64,000 nucleotides of DNA from Alistipes montrealensis (lineage in GTDB: Bacteria; Bacteroidota; Bacteroidia; Bacteroidales; Rikenellaceae): the NCBI RefSeq assembly GCF_018362775.1, contig NZ_JAGYXY010000003.1, positions 220,846 through 284,845 on the forward strand, written 5' to 3'. Shown here in pieces: positions 1-7,167 of this stretch. The notes below the pieces were generated by a model that ran no database searches, had not been told where the DNA came from, and was given only the letters and a program-made list of their open reading frames with translations. A program made the translations under genes and the position numbers. Each line of letters opens with the position of its first letter. Positions within the stretch are counted from its first letter, which is position 1.

Positions 1-176
1 TCCAGTGCCGAAACATCGATGTCCATCGCTACGAACAGTTTCTCGTCAGCACGCGACACGGCCAGATTCGATACAGTCACCCGACCGTCGAGGATCGGCT
101 GCGCCTTCGTCGGCTGTTCCGCAAGCAAAAACGACAATCCGAAGAAAAGAATTTTCGAAATATTATTTGCCTTCAT
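1..176 (-). CDS. DUF3868-type fimbria-associated protein (partial, N-terminus only)
   Basis: The gene starts at the ATG complementary to 174-176 and runs off the left edge, leaving about 58 residues. The translation opens MKANNISKILFFGLSFLLAE, a signal peptide, and continues with ILDGRVTVSNLAVSRADEKL and FVAMDIDVSAL. The last segment, in which a set of surface residues leads into a (D/N)xDVSAL-like strand, resembles the N-terminal DUF3868 domain of proteins encoded next to Bacteroidales type V (Mfa/Fim-like) fimbrillins. It lies 11 bp downstream of a DUF3575 gene, the same order as DUF3575 then DUF3868 at 22680-20601. It is probably an envelope protein needed for fimbria assembly. Only the beginning is visible, so the OmpA-like part seen in the other copy cannot be confirmed here. 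Confidence 0.6.
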   Translation of the reverse strand, partial: MKANNISKILFFGLSFLLAEQPTKAQPILDGRVTVSNLAVSRADEKLFVAMDIDVSAL

Positions 177-187
177 GACTGCATGAA

Positions 188-775
188 TTAAAAGGTATAG
201 ACCAGATTTACAGCCGCTTTGGTCGGCCCCACATAATGGTGCGGCCGGTCTTCGGCGAGCTTTCGTCCGCATCTGGCGCACGGATAACTGTCGAATCGCG
301 TATAGATCCATCCGACACCCAATTCGGCCTCCAGATTCCAGTGCGTACCCAGAATCCAGGCATAGCCATAGGCGACGCCAGCTCCGGTGAACCAGCCCTG
401 ATAGCGGCGCTCCGAGATTTTCGAGAAATCGGTTCCCAGAAACGAAATGCCGTTTTTCAGTCCACCTATATTATACTTGCCGCCCAGTATATGCATTCCC
501 AGAAAATGCCCTGCAAAGCGGTCGCAAAACCAATAGCGCGCCTCGGGCTGCACGAGCCAATGTTTCCACCTCCGTTCATGCGACAACGTCCAACCGTTGT
601 AATTGCCCGATACGTCGAGTGTCCACCGCGGCGCCATTCCGACCTCTACTCCGATGTTTATGGTATAAAGGGCATCGTAAAGCAGATTGGTTTTAACCGC
701 GATCCGCTGTCCCTGTGCACAAACGCCGCAAAACGTCAGGCTCAGGAACAAGAATCCTTTAATCAAATTTTTCAT
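188..775 (-). CDS. DUF3575 domain-containing outer-membrane protein of a fimbrial locus
   Basis: This 195-residue protein starts at MKNLIKGFLFLSLTFCGVCA, a clear signal peptide. A longer reading from 844 would put the signal peptide 23 residues inside the protein, so the ATG at 773-775 is preferred. Its body has the DUF3575 pattern: VKTNLLYDALYTINIGVEVG, then a WLVQPEARYWFCDRF segment, GHFLG, and a terminal VGPTKAAVNLVY. It is clearly paralogous to the protein at 22102-22680 (shared KTNLL, RYW.C.RF.GHF.G, GPTKA motifs). DUF3575 proteins are small predicted beta-barrel proteins found at the head of type V fimbria operons. The partial DUF3868 gene follows 11 bp downstream. An inverted-repeat-bounded promoter segment lies upstream at 958-1269 and points away in this orientation, so the operon is predicted OFF here. 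Confidence 0.8.
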   Translation of the reverse strand: MKNLIKGFLFLSLTFCGVCAQGQRIAVKTNLLYDALYTINIGVEVGMAPRWTLDVSGNYNGWTLSHERRWKHWLVQPEARYWFCDRFAGHFLGMHILGGKYNIGGLKNGISFLGTDFSKISERRYQGWFTGAGVAYGYAWILGTHWNLEAELGVGWIYTRFDSYPCARCGRKLAEDRPHHYVGPTKAAVNLVYTF

Positions 776-957
776 TATCACATCCGATATTTCAATATAA
801 ACGAATCTTCGGTGGGAGTATATCGCAACCATGCCAGAATGCATTCATATACTCTGATATTCAGCCATACACCAAGCTGTCCCAAGTATTCCCGGAACAA
901 TTCTCACTCTCAATAATCTGACGCTGATACTGGAAATACGAGTTATGCTATGAATGG

Positions 958-977
958 TTTCTTTCTAAGAAACCACA
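958..977 (+). repeat. Left inverted repeat (candidate recombinase site, IRL-1)
   Basis: Exact inverted match to 1250-1269. The core GGTTTCTT-TCT-AAGAAACC (956-974) is a perfect palindrome around a 3-bp centre, the shape expected of a tyrosine-recombinase core site. Confidence 0.75.
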
Positions 978-1207
978 ATTCCGACTAAAACAATGATTAT
1001 CTATTCATAAAAACATGATATGTCCTTTTTATGATAAACATTTTGGCATTATCCCTTTTGGTACATAGTCGAATGACCGATCGGAGGCATCGGAATAAAA
1101 GATTTGTTTGAAGAATCTAAAAACACAGATCGTTATGCAAACTGCTAATTTACAAGCGATTTTACGAGGGGGGGGGATTTTTTTCAAAGAAAAACGAGCC
1201 TGTTTTG

Positions 1208-1239
1208 TTTGGTCTTTTAAACAAAAAAACATATTTTTG
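1208..1239 (+). promoter_or_regulatory. Promoter inside the invertible segment, pointing away from the fimbrial genes
   Basis: TTTG at 1208-1211, a 20-bp spacer and TATTTTTG at 1232-1239 match the Bacteroidetes consensus TTTG-N19/20-TAnnTTTG. It is on the plus strand and fires out across the repeat at 1250. If the segment were inverted it would read into the DUF3575 gene starting at 775. Confidence 0.65.
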
Positions 1240-1249
1240 TACAGCCATA

Positions 1250-1269
1250 TGTGGTTTCTTAGAAAGAAA
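1250..1269 (-). repeat. Right inverted repeat (candidate recombinase site, IRR-1)
   Basis: Reverse complement of 958-977 over 20 of 20 bases; it has one mismatch in its own palindrome compared with the left copy. Confidence 0.75.
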
Positions 1270-1377
1270 TCATATTGCCAACTCACCCTGCACCTGGTTC
1301 CAGACGCTTCGTGGCCCCAGCCTTCGGCACGATCATCAGGCTTCGGCACGGTAAACTAAAAAAATATGCCGCAAATA

Positions 1378-1408
1378 TTTGCGGTTTTCAGAAAAAACGG
1401 TATCTTTG
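1378..1408 (+). promoter_or_regulatory. Promoter of tRNA-Asp
   Basis: TTTG at 1378-1381, 19 bp, then TATCTTTG at 1401-1408, 19 bp before the mature tRNA start. Confidence 0.7.
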
Positions 1409-1427
1409 CACTCGCAATAACCGGAAT

Positions 1428-1504
1428 GGTGCGTTAGTTCAGCTGGTTAGAATACGTGCCTGTCACGCACGGGGTCAGGGGTTCGAGTCCCCTACGCACC
1501 GCCA
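1428..1504 (+). tRNA. tRNA-Asp (anticodon GTC)
   Basis: A complete cloverleaf can be drawn: acceptor arm GGTGCGT/ACGCACC, D-arm with AGTTCAGCTGGTTAGAAT, anticodon stem CGTGC/GCACG around loop CTGTCAC (anticodon GTC), T-arm GGGG-TTCGAGT-CCCC, discriminator G and an encoded CCA at 1502-1504. Confidence 0.95.
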
Positions 1505-1511
1505 GCAAAGG

Positions 1512-1548
1512 AAACGAGGTAGTCGACGACTGCCTCGTTTTTGTTTTT
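1512..1548 (+). terminator. Terminator after tRNA-Asp
   Basis: Stem AAACGAGG...CCTCGTTT, extended inward with one wobble, followed by a T-rich tract (TTTTTGTTTTT). Confidence 0.8.
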
Positions 1549-1639
1549 ATCCCGTCACCATGCACTTCCGGCAGCCCATATACCGTAGTCCGGCTTACAA
1601 AAGGTCATGAAATCCGCGTGTGATTTCCCCGCGGTTTTG

Positions 1640-1647
1640 TATCTTTG
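1640..1647 (+). promoter_or_regulatory. -7 box of the nitroreductase gene
   Basis: TATCTTTG, 22 bp before the ATG at 1670. Confidence 0.65.
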
Positions 1648-1669
1648 TCAGAGGTAACAAGAATCGCAA

Positions 1670-2311
1670 ATGGCAGACAACTATTTAGAACGGAAAATGG
1701 AAGAGTACCGGACCCGGACAGCCGGCCAGTCCGGCCGCCGCCCGCTGGTGACGTTAAGCCGGTTGTTGCAGAAAAACCGCAGCTATCGCGGGTACGACAC
1801 GAGTTTCACCGTACGCGAAGATCAACTCCGGCGCATTATCGAGGTCAATACGAAAACACCCTCGGCCCGCAATCAGCAGGTATTGCGCTTCCGGCCCGTC
1901 CTGTCGGACGAAGCCCCCAAAGTGCTGAAGCATATCCGCCTTGGAGGCGCTCTGCCCGAGCTTCACCTACCCTTTCCGGGCACAGAGCCGAATGCCTTTA
2001 TCATCATCTGCTCGACGGTCGAAGAAGACCGCTATGTCGATATCGATTTGGGCATTTCGGCACAAAGCATGCTCTTGCAGGCAACAGAGATCGGGCTGAA
2101 CGGCATCTGTATCGGGGCTTTCGACAAAGAATCGATCAAACGGGAATTTAGGTTGGAACCCGACCCGCTGCTGATCCTGGCCATCGGCCGGGGTCTCGAA
2201 AAAATCGAACTGACGCCCATTCGTGAAGGAGGCAGTCACGCCTATTACCGCGAAAACGGAACGCATTACGTCCCGAAGGTTTGCCTCGACGACCTGATGA
2301 TCAAGGGATAA
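1670..2311 (+). CDS. Nitroreductase family protein
   Basis: This 213-residue protein has the size of the nitroreductase family (FMN-dependent NAD(P)H oxidoreductases, usually cytosolic homodimers). Family features are the N-terminal NRSYRGYD block (about residues 36-43, equivalent to the usual RRS.R.F), the FMN-contacting SARNQQ (65-70), a central DIDLGISAQSMLLQATEIGL helix and the LNGICIGAF strand, then the C-terminal LILAIGRG. The substrate cannot be read from sequence. It stands alone behind its own TATCTTTG box, with an aminotransferase gene under a separate promoter downstream. The ATG at 1670 is the only start close to that promoter. Confidence 0.88.
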   Translation: MADNYLERKMEEYRTRTAGQSGRRPLVTLSRLLQKNRSYRGYDTSFTVREDQLRRIIEVNTKTPSARNQQVLRFRPVLSDEAPKVLKHIRLGGALPELHLPFPGTEPNAFIIICSTVEEDRYVDIDLGISAQSMLLQATEIGLNGICIGAFDKESIKREFRLEPDPLLILAIGRGLEKIELTPIREGGSHAYYRENGTHYVPKVCLDDLMIKG

Positions 2312-2335
2312 CCGCTGGCGATTCGGATTTTTTCG

Positions 2336-2343
2336 TAACTTTG
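2336..2343 (+). promoter_or_regulatory. -7 box of the MalY/PatB-type aminotransferase gene
   Basis: TAACTTTG, 20 bp upstream of the ATG at 2364. Confidence 0.65.
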
Positions 2344-2363
2344 TAAGACAAGCATACAACGAT

Positions 2364-3527
2364 ATGGCAAAATACGATTTCGATGAGATCATTCCGCGCC
2401 GGGGCACAAACTCGGTGAAGTGGGACGAGGAACCGGCCGCCGACATCCTGCCGATGTGGGTCGCCGATATGGATTTCCGCACGGCTCCGTGCGTTGTCGA
2501 GGCACTGCGCCGGAAAGTCGACCACGGCATTTACGGCTATGCAACAGTCCCGAAGAGCTATTACGACGCAGTTACCGGATGGTTTGCGCGGCGGCACGAC
2601 TGGACCCCGGAATCCGGCTGGATACTCCCCGTCACGGGCGTGATCCCGGCCCTCTCGGCCATTCTCCGGGCGCTGACCCGTCCGGGAGACCAAGTATTGA
2701 TGCTGACGCCCGTTTACAACCACTTCTTCATCGCCATCGACAACAGCGGATGCAAACCCGCCGAGTGTGAACTGATCTGCCGAGACAATACGTATACGGT
2801 CGATTTCGACGCTCTGGAACGTCAGGCGGCCGATCCGGGCGTGAAACTGATGCTGCTCTGCAACCCGCACAATCCTGCAGGAAGGGTCTGGACGCCCGAA
2901 GAGCTGCGGCGCATCGGCGACATCTGCCTGCGTCACGACGTATTCGTCGTAGCCGACGAAATCCACTGCGAACTGGTCATGCCGGGATTCCGCTACACGC
3001 CGTTCGCCTCGCTTTCGGAGGAGTTCTGCCGTCGTTCGGTCACCTGCGCCTCGCCCAGCAAGGCGTTTAACCTCGCCGGATTGCAGGTTGCGAACATCTT
3101 TGCGGCCGACGCTAAAATCCGGGAGAAGATCACGCGGGCGCTCGAAATCAACGAAACGGGCATGATCAGTCCCTTCGCCATCGAAGCCCTGACCGCGGCT
3201 TACAACGAAGGCGCAGAGTGGCTCGACGCCCTGAACGCTTACCTCCGGGAGAACTACCTCGCGCTGCAGGATTATTTCGCCCGCAACCTGCCGCAATTCC
3301 CCGTGCTGCCGCTGGAAGGCACTTACCTCGCCTGGATCGACTGCCGGGCCACGGGATTGTCGTCCGACGCCCTCACCGAAAAGCTGCTCGGCGAAGGCCG
3401 CCTGCACGTGAACTCCGGTGCAATGTACGGGGCTGCGGGCGAAGGTTTCATCCGCCTGAATATCGCCTGCCCGCGCAAACTGCTGGACGAAGGTCTCGAA
3501 CGCCTGAAGAGAACGTTGCTGGACTGA
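2364..3527 (+). CDS. MalY/PatB family aminotransferase (probable cystathionine beta-lyase type)
   Basis: A 387-residue fold-type I PLP enzyme. Landmarks are the N-terminal DEIIPRRGTNSVKWD and PMWVADMDF (about 30-38), typical of the MalY/PatB branch, NPHNPAGR (167-174), DEIH (198-201, Asp to the PLP ring nitrogen) and the Schiff-base lysine K233 in SPSKAFNLAG. MalY/PatB enzymes are C-S beta-lyases that cleave cystathionine or cysteine conjugates, so a role in sulfur amino-acid metabolism is likely. Aminotransferase activity cannot be excluded. It is a single-gene unit between the nitroreductase gene and a secreted EEP hydrolase, each with its own TAnnTTTG box. Confidence 0.88.
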   Translation: MAKYDFDEIIPRRGTNSVKWDEEPAADILPMWVADMDFRTAPCVVEALRRKVDHGIYGYATVPKSYYDAVTGWFARRHDWTPESGWILPVTGVIPALSAILRALTRPGDQVLMLTPVYNHFFIAIDNSGCKPAECELICRDNTYTVDFDALERQAADPGVKLMLLCNPHNPAGRVWTPEELRRIGDICLRHDVFVVADEIHCELVMPGFRYTPFASLSEEFCRRSVTCASPSKAFNLAGLQVANIFAADAKIREKITRALEINETGMISPFAIEALTAAYNEGAEWLDALNAYLRENYLALQDYFARNLPQFPVLPLEGTYLAWIDCRATGLSSDALTEKLLGEGRLHVNSGAMYGAAGEGFIRLNIACPRKLLDEGLERLKRTLLD

Positions 3528-3556
3528 CGAAAGATTGCCATTCCGAAAAATATTCC

Positions 3557-3564
3557 TAACTTTG
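3557..3564 (+). promoter_or_regulatory. -7 box of the EEP hydrolase gene
   Basis: TAACTTTG, 24 bp before the ATG at 3589. Confidence 0.65.
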
Positions 3565-3588
3565 TAAAATAACTACATCCATAACCCA

Positions 3589-4425
3589 ATGAAGAAAATA
3601 ACACTTCTGCTGCTGCTCGCAGCCTGTTTCTCGATGCCGGCATTCGCCGGAAACGGCGCAAAGCCGATCAAACTGATCTCCTACAACCTGCGCAACAGCG
3701 GCGGCAAGGACGGCGACAACGCCTGGATGAAACGCCGCCACGCCACGCCGCAGATGATCAGCCAGGAGGCTCCCGACGTATTCGGCGTACAGGAAGGGCT
3801 CATCGACCAGTTGCAATACATCGACGCCGAATGTCCGCAGTACGCCCGTGTTGGCGCAGCCCGCGACGACGGCGCCCAGCAGGGCGAAACCATGGCCGTC
3901 TACTATCTCCGCGACCGCTTCGACCTCATCGACAGCGGCACGTTCTGGCTCAGCGAAACGCCCGACAAGGTGTCGCGCGGCTGGGACGGAGCCTGCAACC
4001 GCACAGTGACGTGGGTCGAACTGAAGGATAAGGAGTCGGGCAAGGAGTTCTTCTACTTCAATACCCACCTCGACCACAAAGGCAAGGTAGCACGCGAAGA
4101 GGGCGTAAAACTACTCGTCGAAAAAATCCATGAAATTGCGGGTAAGAAAGCCCCGGCAATCGTCGGCGGCGATTTCAACACCCCGGTCGACAGCCCGATC
4201 TTCAAGCCGCTGACCAAATACATGGCTTCGGCCCGCGCCAAGGCCGCGACGACCGACCACAAGGGAACGTTCAACGGGTTCGGCTCGGCGCCCGACACCA
4301 TCGTCATCGACCACCTCTATTTCCGCGGCAAGCTCAAATGCACGCTTTTCGCCACGCTCGACGGCAACTACGGAGCGCCGTTCATTTCGGACCACTACCC
4401 GATCGCAATGGTCTTCACGCTGTAA
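3589..4425 (+). CDS. Secreted endonuclease/exonuclease/phosphatase (EEP) family hydrolase
   Basis: A 278-residue protein with an N-terminal signal peptide (KKITLLLLLAACFSMPAFA, cleavage near residue 20), so export to the periplasm or surface is expected. The metal-dependent EEP fold is marked by SYNLR (31-35), the metal-ligand glutamate in VQEG (67-70), GGDFNTP near 193-199 and the terminal SDHYPIAMVF (His of the catalytic pair). The family covers nucleases, sugar- and inositol-phosphate phosphatases and sphingomyelinases. Secreted Bacteroidales members of this length are usually left unassigned, and no specific substrate is claimed. It is monocistronic and ends at a bidirectional terminator shared with the ferritin-VIT gene. 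Confidence 0.85.
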   Translation: MKKITLLLLLAACFSMPAFAGNGAKPIKLISYNLRNSGGKDGDNAWMKRRHATPQMISQEAPDVFGVQEGLIDQLQYIDAECPQYARVGAARDDGAQQGETMAVYYLRDRFDLIDSGTFWLSETPDKVSRGWDGACNRTVTWVELKDKESGKEFFYFNTHLDHKGKVAREEGVKLLVEKIHEIAGKKAPAIVGGDFNTPVDSPIFKPLTKYMASARAKAATTDHKGTFNGFGSAPDTIVIDHLYFRGKLKCTLFATLDGNYGAPFISDHYPIAMVFTL

Positions 4426-4430
4426 AACAC

Positions 4431-4463
4431 AAAAATCCCGGAGCGCAAAACTCCGGGATTTTT
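4431..4463. terminator. Bidirectional terminator between convergent genes
   Basis: AAAAATCCCGGAG at 4431-4443 pairs perfectly with CTCCGGGATTTTT at 4451-4463; A/T runs on both sides serve both strands. Confidence 0.88.
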
Positions 4464-4481
4464 CATGCCTGCCCGAAACCC

Positions 4482-5345
4482 TTACGCCTCGATGCCGGTC
4501 ACGGCTTTCAGCAGGTAACCGATCAGAAAACTGATTCCGGCCACCGAAAAACTCAGCACAGCCATCTCGGTAAACCGGCGGCGGAAACTCTCCCGACGCG
4601 CCACGGCGTAATAATAGTTGAACAGTGCGATAATCAGCAGCGCCGCCGCCAGCATAACAGCCAATGCGACAAGTGCATTCGAAATCAGCACGAACGGCAG
4701 CACGAGGGCGACGACCGTTATGACGTAGGCAATACCGGTATAGACTGCGGCCTTGACCGGATGCTTGCCCGGGGCGTTGTCGGACTTGGTCGAAAGGTAT
4801 TCCGACGAGGCCATCGAAAGCGCCGCGGCAATGCCTGTGATACTTCCCGTCAGGGCGATCAGCCGCGAATCGCCGAGCGCCAGCGTGAAACCCGCCAATG
4901 CGCCCGTAAATTCGACCAGCGCGTCGTTCAGCCCCAGTACGACCGACCCCATGTACTCCAGCCGCTCTTCGTTGATCATTCCGATCAGGTCCTGCTCGTG
5001 CCGCTCTTCGTCACGGGCCATCTGCACGAAATCCGCCATGTCCGGATACCGCGCATAGACCTCCGCGGAAGCCGTCTCGTCCTGCTCCATCCGCCGCACG
5101 GTGAAGGTCAGTCCCAGCAGGCGCACCAGCCACATGTAGAGCCACACTTTCCGCCGTTCGGGTGCGACCTCGCGTCCCGTACGGGCACGCAGCAGGGCGT
5201 AATGGCGTTTCTCGTCCGCTGCAATGCGGAGCAGCACGTCGCGGTTCGCCGGGTCTTTCTCGATGGCCGCCAGCCGCCGGTAGACCTCGTAAGAGGTCGC
5301 TTCGTCGCGCTGGAGACCGGCTACGTTTTCCAATATCGCATCCAT
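4482..5345 (-). CDS. Ferritin-like/VIT1 fusion membrane protein (putative iron or manganese exporter)
   Basis: This 287-residue protein has two parts. Residues 1 to about 135 are a rubrerythrin/ferritin-like helical domain with paired carboxylate motifs (DEATSYEVYRRL, DEKRHY near 44, DETASAEVY, DEERHEQDL near 111), forming a likely di-iron site. Residues 145-287 are a VIT1/CCC1 transporter-like domain (LGLNDALVEFTGALAGF, then several hydrophobic helices ending SFSVAGISFLIGYLL). Known relatives such as bacterial MbfA-type proteins export iron and use the ferritin domain to sense or capture it. The gene starts 24 bp after the stop of the EamA transporter gene and is probably cotranscribed with it. 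Confidence 0.85.
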   Translation of the reverse strand: MDAILENVAGLQRDEATSYEVYRRLAAIEKDPANRDVLLRIAADEKRHYALLRARTGREVAPERRKVWLYMWLVRLLGLTFTVRRMEQDETASAEVYARYPDMADFVQMARDEERHEQDLIGMINEERLEYMGSVVLGLNDALVEFTGALAGFTLALGDSRLIALTGSITGIAAALSMASSEYLSTKSDNAPGKHPVKAAVYTGIAYVITVVALVLPFVLISNALVALAVMLAAALLIIALFNYYYAVARRESFRRRFTEMAVLSFSVAGISFLIGYLLKAVTGIEA

Positions 5346-5369
5346 ATCATCGGTTGTTTTGAAATTCGG

Positions 5370-6248
5370 CTACTCTTTGCGGCTCCGCAGGACGACGATC
5401 GACACCGCCGCCACGATCAACAGTATCCCCGCCGCACCCTTCGCCGTGAAAGGTTCGGCAAAGACCCAAATACCGATCACCACGGCCGTGACCGGCTCCA
5501 TGGCCCCGAATATCGAAGTCAGCGTCGGTCCGATGCTCTTGATGGCCTGCACCAGTGCCATGTTCGAAACGGCTGTCGCCGGGATGGCTACTCCGAGGAT
5601 GTAAAGCCACGTGTGCGGGTCGGTTTCGAGCCGGATGCCGCCTGTCAGGAATCCGCCCGCGGTGAAGAACAGCGCACCGAAAGCCATCACATAGCAGGTC
5701 AGCACCGTCGAATTGATCTCTACTGCCCGGCTCCGGCGCACGCCCACGATATAACCGCCGTAGGAGACGACCGAAACGATCGCCGAGACGATTCCCAGCG
5801 TCGTGTCGCCGCGCGTGAAATCGACATTGCCCAGCGACAGCAACACCGCCCCCACGATCGACATGCCGATCGCCGCAAAGGTCCACACCGAGCCGCGCTC
5901 GCGGAAAAAACAGATCATCACGCAGGCCACGACGAGCGGATACATGAAGTGAATCGTGGAAGCCACTCCGCTGGCGATGTTCTGGTAGGCGAACACCAGG
6001 CTCAGCGACGTTACAGCACGAAACAGGCTCAGGAAAAACACCGTGCGCAACTGGGGCCCCGCGAGGCGGAAATTACACCCGGCCAACAGGCCGTAAGCCC
6101 CCAGGCAGAGCGAGGCGACTCCCCAGCGGTAGGTGAGCACCTCGAACGAGGAATAACCCACGCCCAGCAGCAACAGGGTGAACAGCGGAGCCAGCCCGAA
6201 TGTCGACGAGGAGAGGGCCGCCCAGAGAATGCCTTTTATACGATTCAT
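5370..6248 (-). CDS. EamA/DMT-family membrane transporter
   Basis: A 292-residue protein starting MNRIKGILWAALSSSTFGLA. An upstream in-frame start at 6353 is rejected because it would place the promoter inside the gene and add a charged non-membrane stretch. About ten hydrophobic segments in two similar halves (EamA repeats) are visible. The second half contains GGYIVGVRRSRA and a P.LTSIFGAMEPV.AVVIG block typical of the family. Members export metabolites or take up small molecules, and the substrate is unknown. Its promoter is the TACTTTTG box at 6269-6276, and the ferritin-VIT gene follows closely. Confidence 0.85.
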   Translation of the reverse strand: MNRIKGILWAALSSSTFGLAPLFTLLLLGVGYSSFEVLTYRWGVASLCLGAYGLLAGCNFRLAGPQLRTVFFLSLFRAVTSLSLVFAYQNIASGVASTIHFMYPLVVACVMICFFRERGSVWTFAAIGMSIVGAVLLSLGNVDFTRGDTTLGIVSAIVSVVSYGGYIVGVRRSRAVEINSTVLTCYVMAFGALFFTAGGFLTGGIRLETDPHTWLYILGVAIPATAVSNMALVQAIKSIGPTLTSIFGAMEPVTAVVIGIWVFAEPFTAKGAAGILLIVAAVSIVVLRSRKE

Positions 6249-6268
6249 AACTGATTTCGATTTCAGCG

Positions 6269-6276
6269 CAAAAGTA
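6269..6276 (-). promoter_or_regulatory. -7 box of the EamA/ferritin-VIT unit
   Basis: TACTTTTG on the minus strand (CAAAAGTA on plus), 20 bp upstream of the ATG at 6248. Confidence 0.6.
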
Positions 6277-6374
6277 GGAAATAAATCGCTATTCGATGCT
6301 GCCGCGGCCCGAAAACAGCAGGCAGGGAACGGTTTTTGCGCCCTTCCCGGCAAAACGTTTCAAATTTTACAGCT

Positions 6375-6995
6375 ATGAGCAGTTTACCCGTCCGGGACCC
6401 GAAAAAAGACCGGCTCCTGACTCCCGAAAATTCGGTCCTCGTGGTCATCGACTACCAACCGGCGCAGATCGATTCGGTCAACTCGATGAACCGTGCCGAA
6501 CTCGTGCGCAACATCCTGCTGGTGGCGCGCATCGCCCGCAACTACCGCCTTCCGGTGCTCCTTTCGACGGTCAACGTCGCCGGTGGCAGCAAGGACACCA
6601 TCCCCGCCCTGAAACGCATACTGGGCGGCATCCCCTCCTACGACCGCACGTCGATCAACGCCTGGGAGGACATGGAGTTCTACGAGGCCGTCAAGGACAC
6701 GGGCCGCAGCAAGCTGATCATGACGGCGTTGTGGACCGAGGCGTGCCTCACCTTCCCCACGCTCGACGCACTCGCCGAGGGCTATGAGGTCTACCCCGTC
6801 GTCGACGCCGTAGGCGGAACCTCGCGCGCGGCGCACAAGGCGGCCCTGAAACGCATCGCCCAGGCCGGAGCGCACCTGACGGGCATCGCCCAACTGGCCT
6901 GCGAACTCCAGCGCGACTGGAACCGCGAAGCGACCGCCCCCGGAATGGTCGAAATCTTCAACGACGCGGGAATTTTTCTCAACCTGAGCAAGTAG
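6375..6995 (+). CDS. Isochorismatase-like (YcaC-type) cysteine hydrolase
   Basis: A 206-residue cytosolic protein. It matches the YcaC branch of the isochorismatase-like superfamily: the catalytic Asp in VVIDYQPAQ (D26), the R.SINAWED segment near 91-99, the strand before the nucleophile, and the nucleophile cysteine in ALWTEACLTFPTL (C124), followed by GYEVYPVVDAVGGTS. YcaC-like proteins are cysteine hydrolases of unknown physiological substrate. An in-frame TTG at 6336 would add 13 residues, but the ATG at 6375 is the better start. A separate promoter-like box and a short reading frame lead into the next gene. Confidence 0.82.
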   Translation: MSSLPVRDPKKDRLLTPENSVLVVIDYQPAQIDSVNSMNRAELVRNILLVARIARNYRLPVLLSTVNVAGGSKDTIPALKRILGGIPSYDRTSINAWEDMEFYEAVKDTGRSKLIMTALWTEACLTFPTLDALAEGYEVYPVVDAVGGTSRAAHKAALKRIAQAGAHLTGIAQLACELQRDWNREATAPGMVEIFNDAGIFLNLSK

Positions 6996-7038
6996 ATCCG
7001 CGGATTTTTTCGCACCTTTGCATCGGTACAACGACGCA

Positions 7039-7167
7039 ATGGACAAGCAGAATATACGATTCCGATTCATCACGCCCGCAGCGGCCCCGGAACTCCATGT
7101 TCCGGCGGCCTGCGGCAGTGTGACGGCCTGCGTCGCCGCCTATCCAGAAACCCGAGCCTTATGCTGA
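7039..7167 (+). CDS. Short reading frame overlapping the start of the SDR gene (hypothetical)
   Basis: The frame ATG at 7039 to TGA at 7165-7167 encodes 42 residues, beginning MDKQNIRFRFITPAAAP and ending AYPETRALC. It begins 20 bp after CACCTTTG (7016-7023), a near match to TAnnTTTG, so it would be the first frame in that transcript. Its stop overlaps the SDR start (ATG at 7161-7163 lies within ATGCTGA), which suggests translational coupling. I recognise no domain. It could be a leader peptide or the residue of a deleted gene. Confidence 0.35.
   Translation: MDKQNIRFRFITPAAAPELHVPAACGSVTACVAAYPETRALC

Larger units (their letters stand above)
958..1269. promoter_or_regulatory. Candidate invertible promoter segment of the chromosomal fimbrial locus
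   Basis: The 20-base sequence TTTCTTTCTAAGAAACCACA at 958-977 recurs as its exact reverse complement at 1250-1269. The left site is itself a palindrome, GGTTTCTT-TCT-AAGAAACC. The segment is about 310 bp, holds no credible gene, has a run of nine G at 1168-1176, and contains a plus-strand promoter ending 10 bp from the right repeat. Invertible promoters bounded by such repeats and flipped by tyrosine recombinases are established in Bacteroidales. That this one flips is inference. Confidence 0.7.

Noticed and set aside
4338..6254. A 638-residue plus-strand open frame across the ferritin-VIT and EamA genes
   Set aside because: It is antisense to two recognisable genes, lacks family similarity, is rich in His/Arg/Gln as expected of a reverse frame in GC-rich DNA, and has no promoter or ribosome site.
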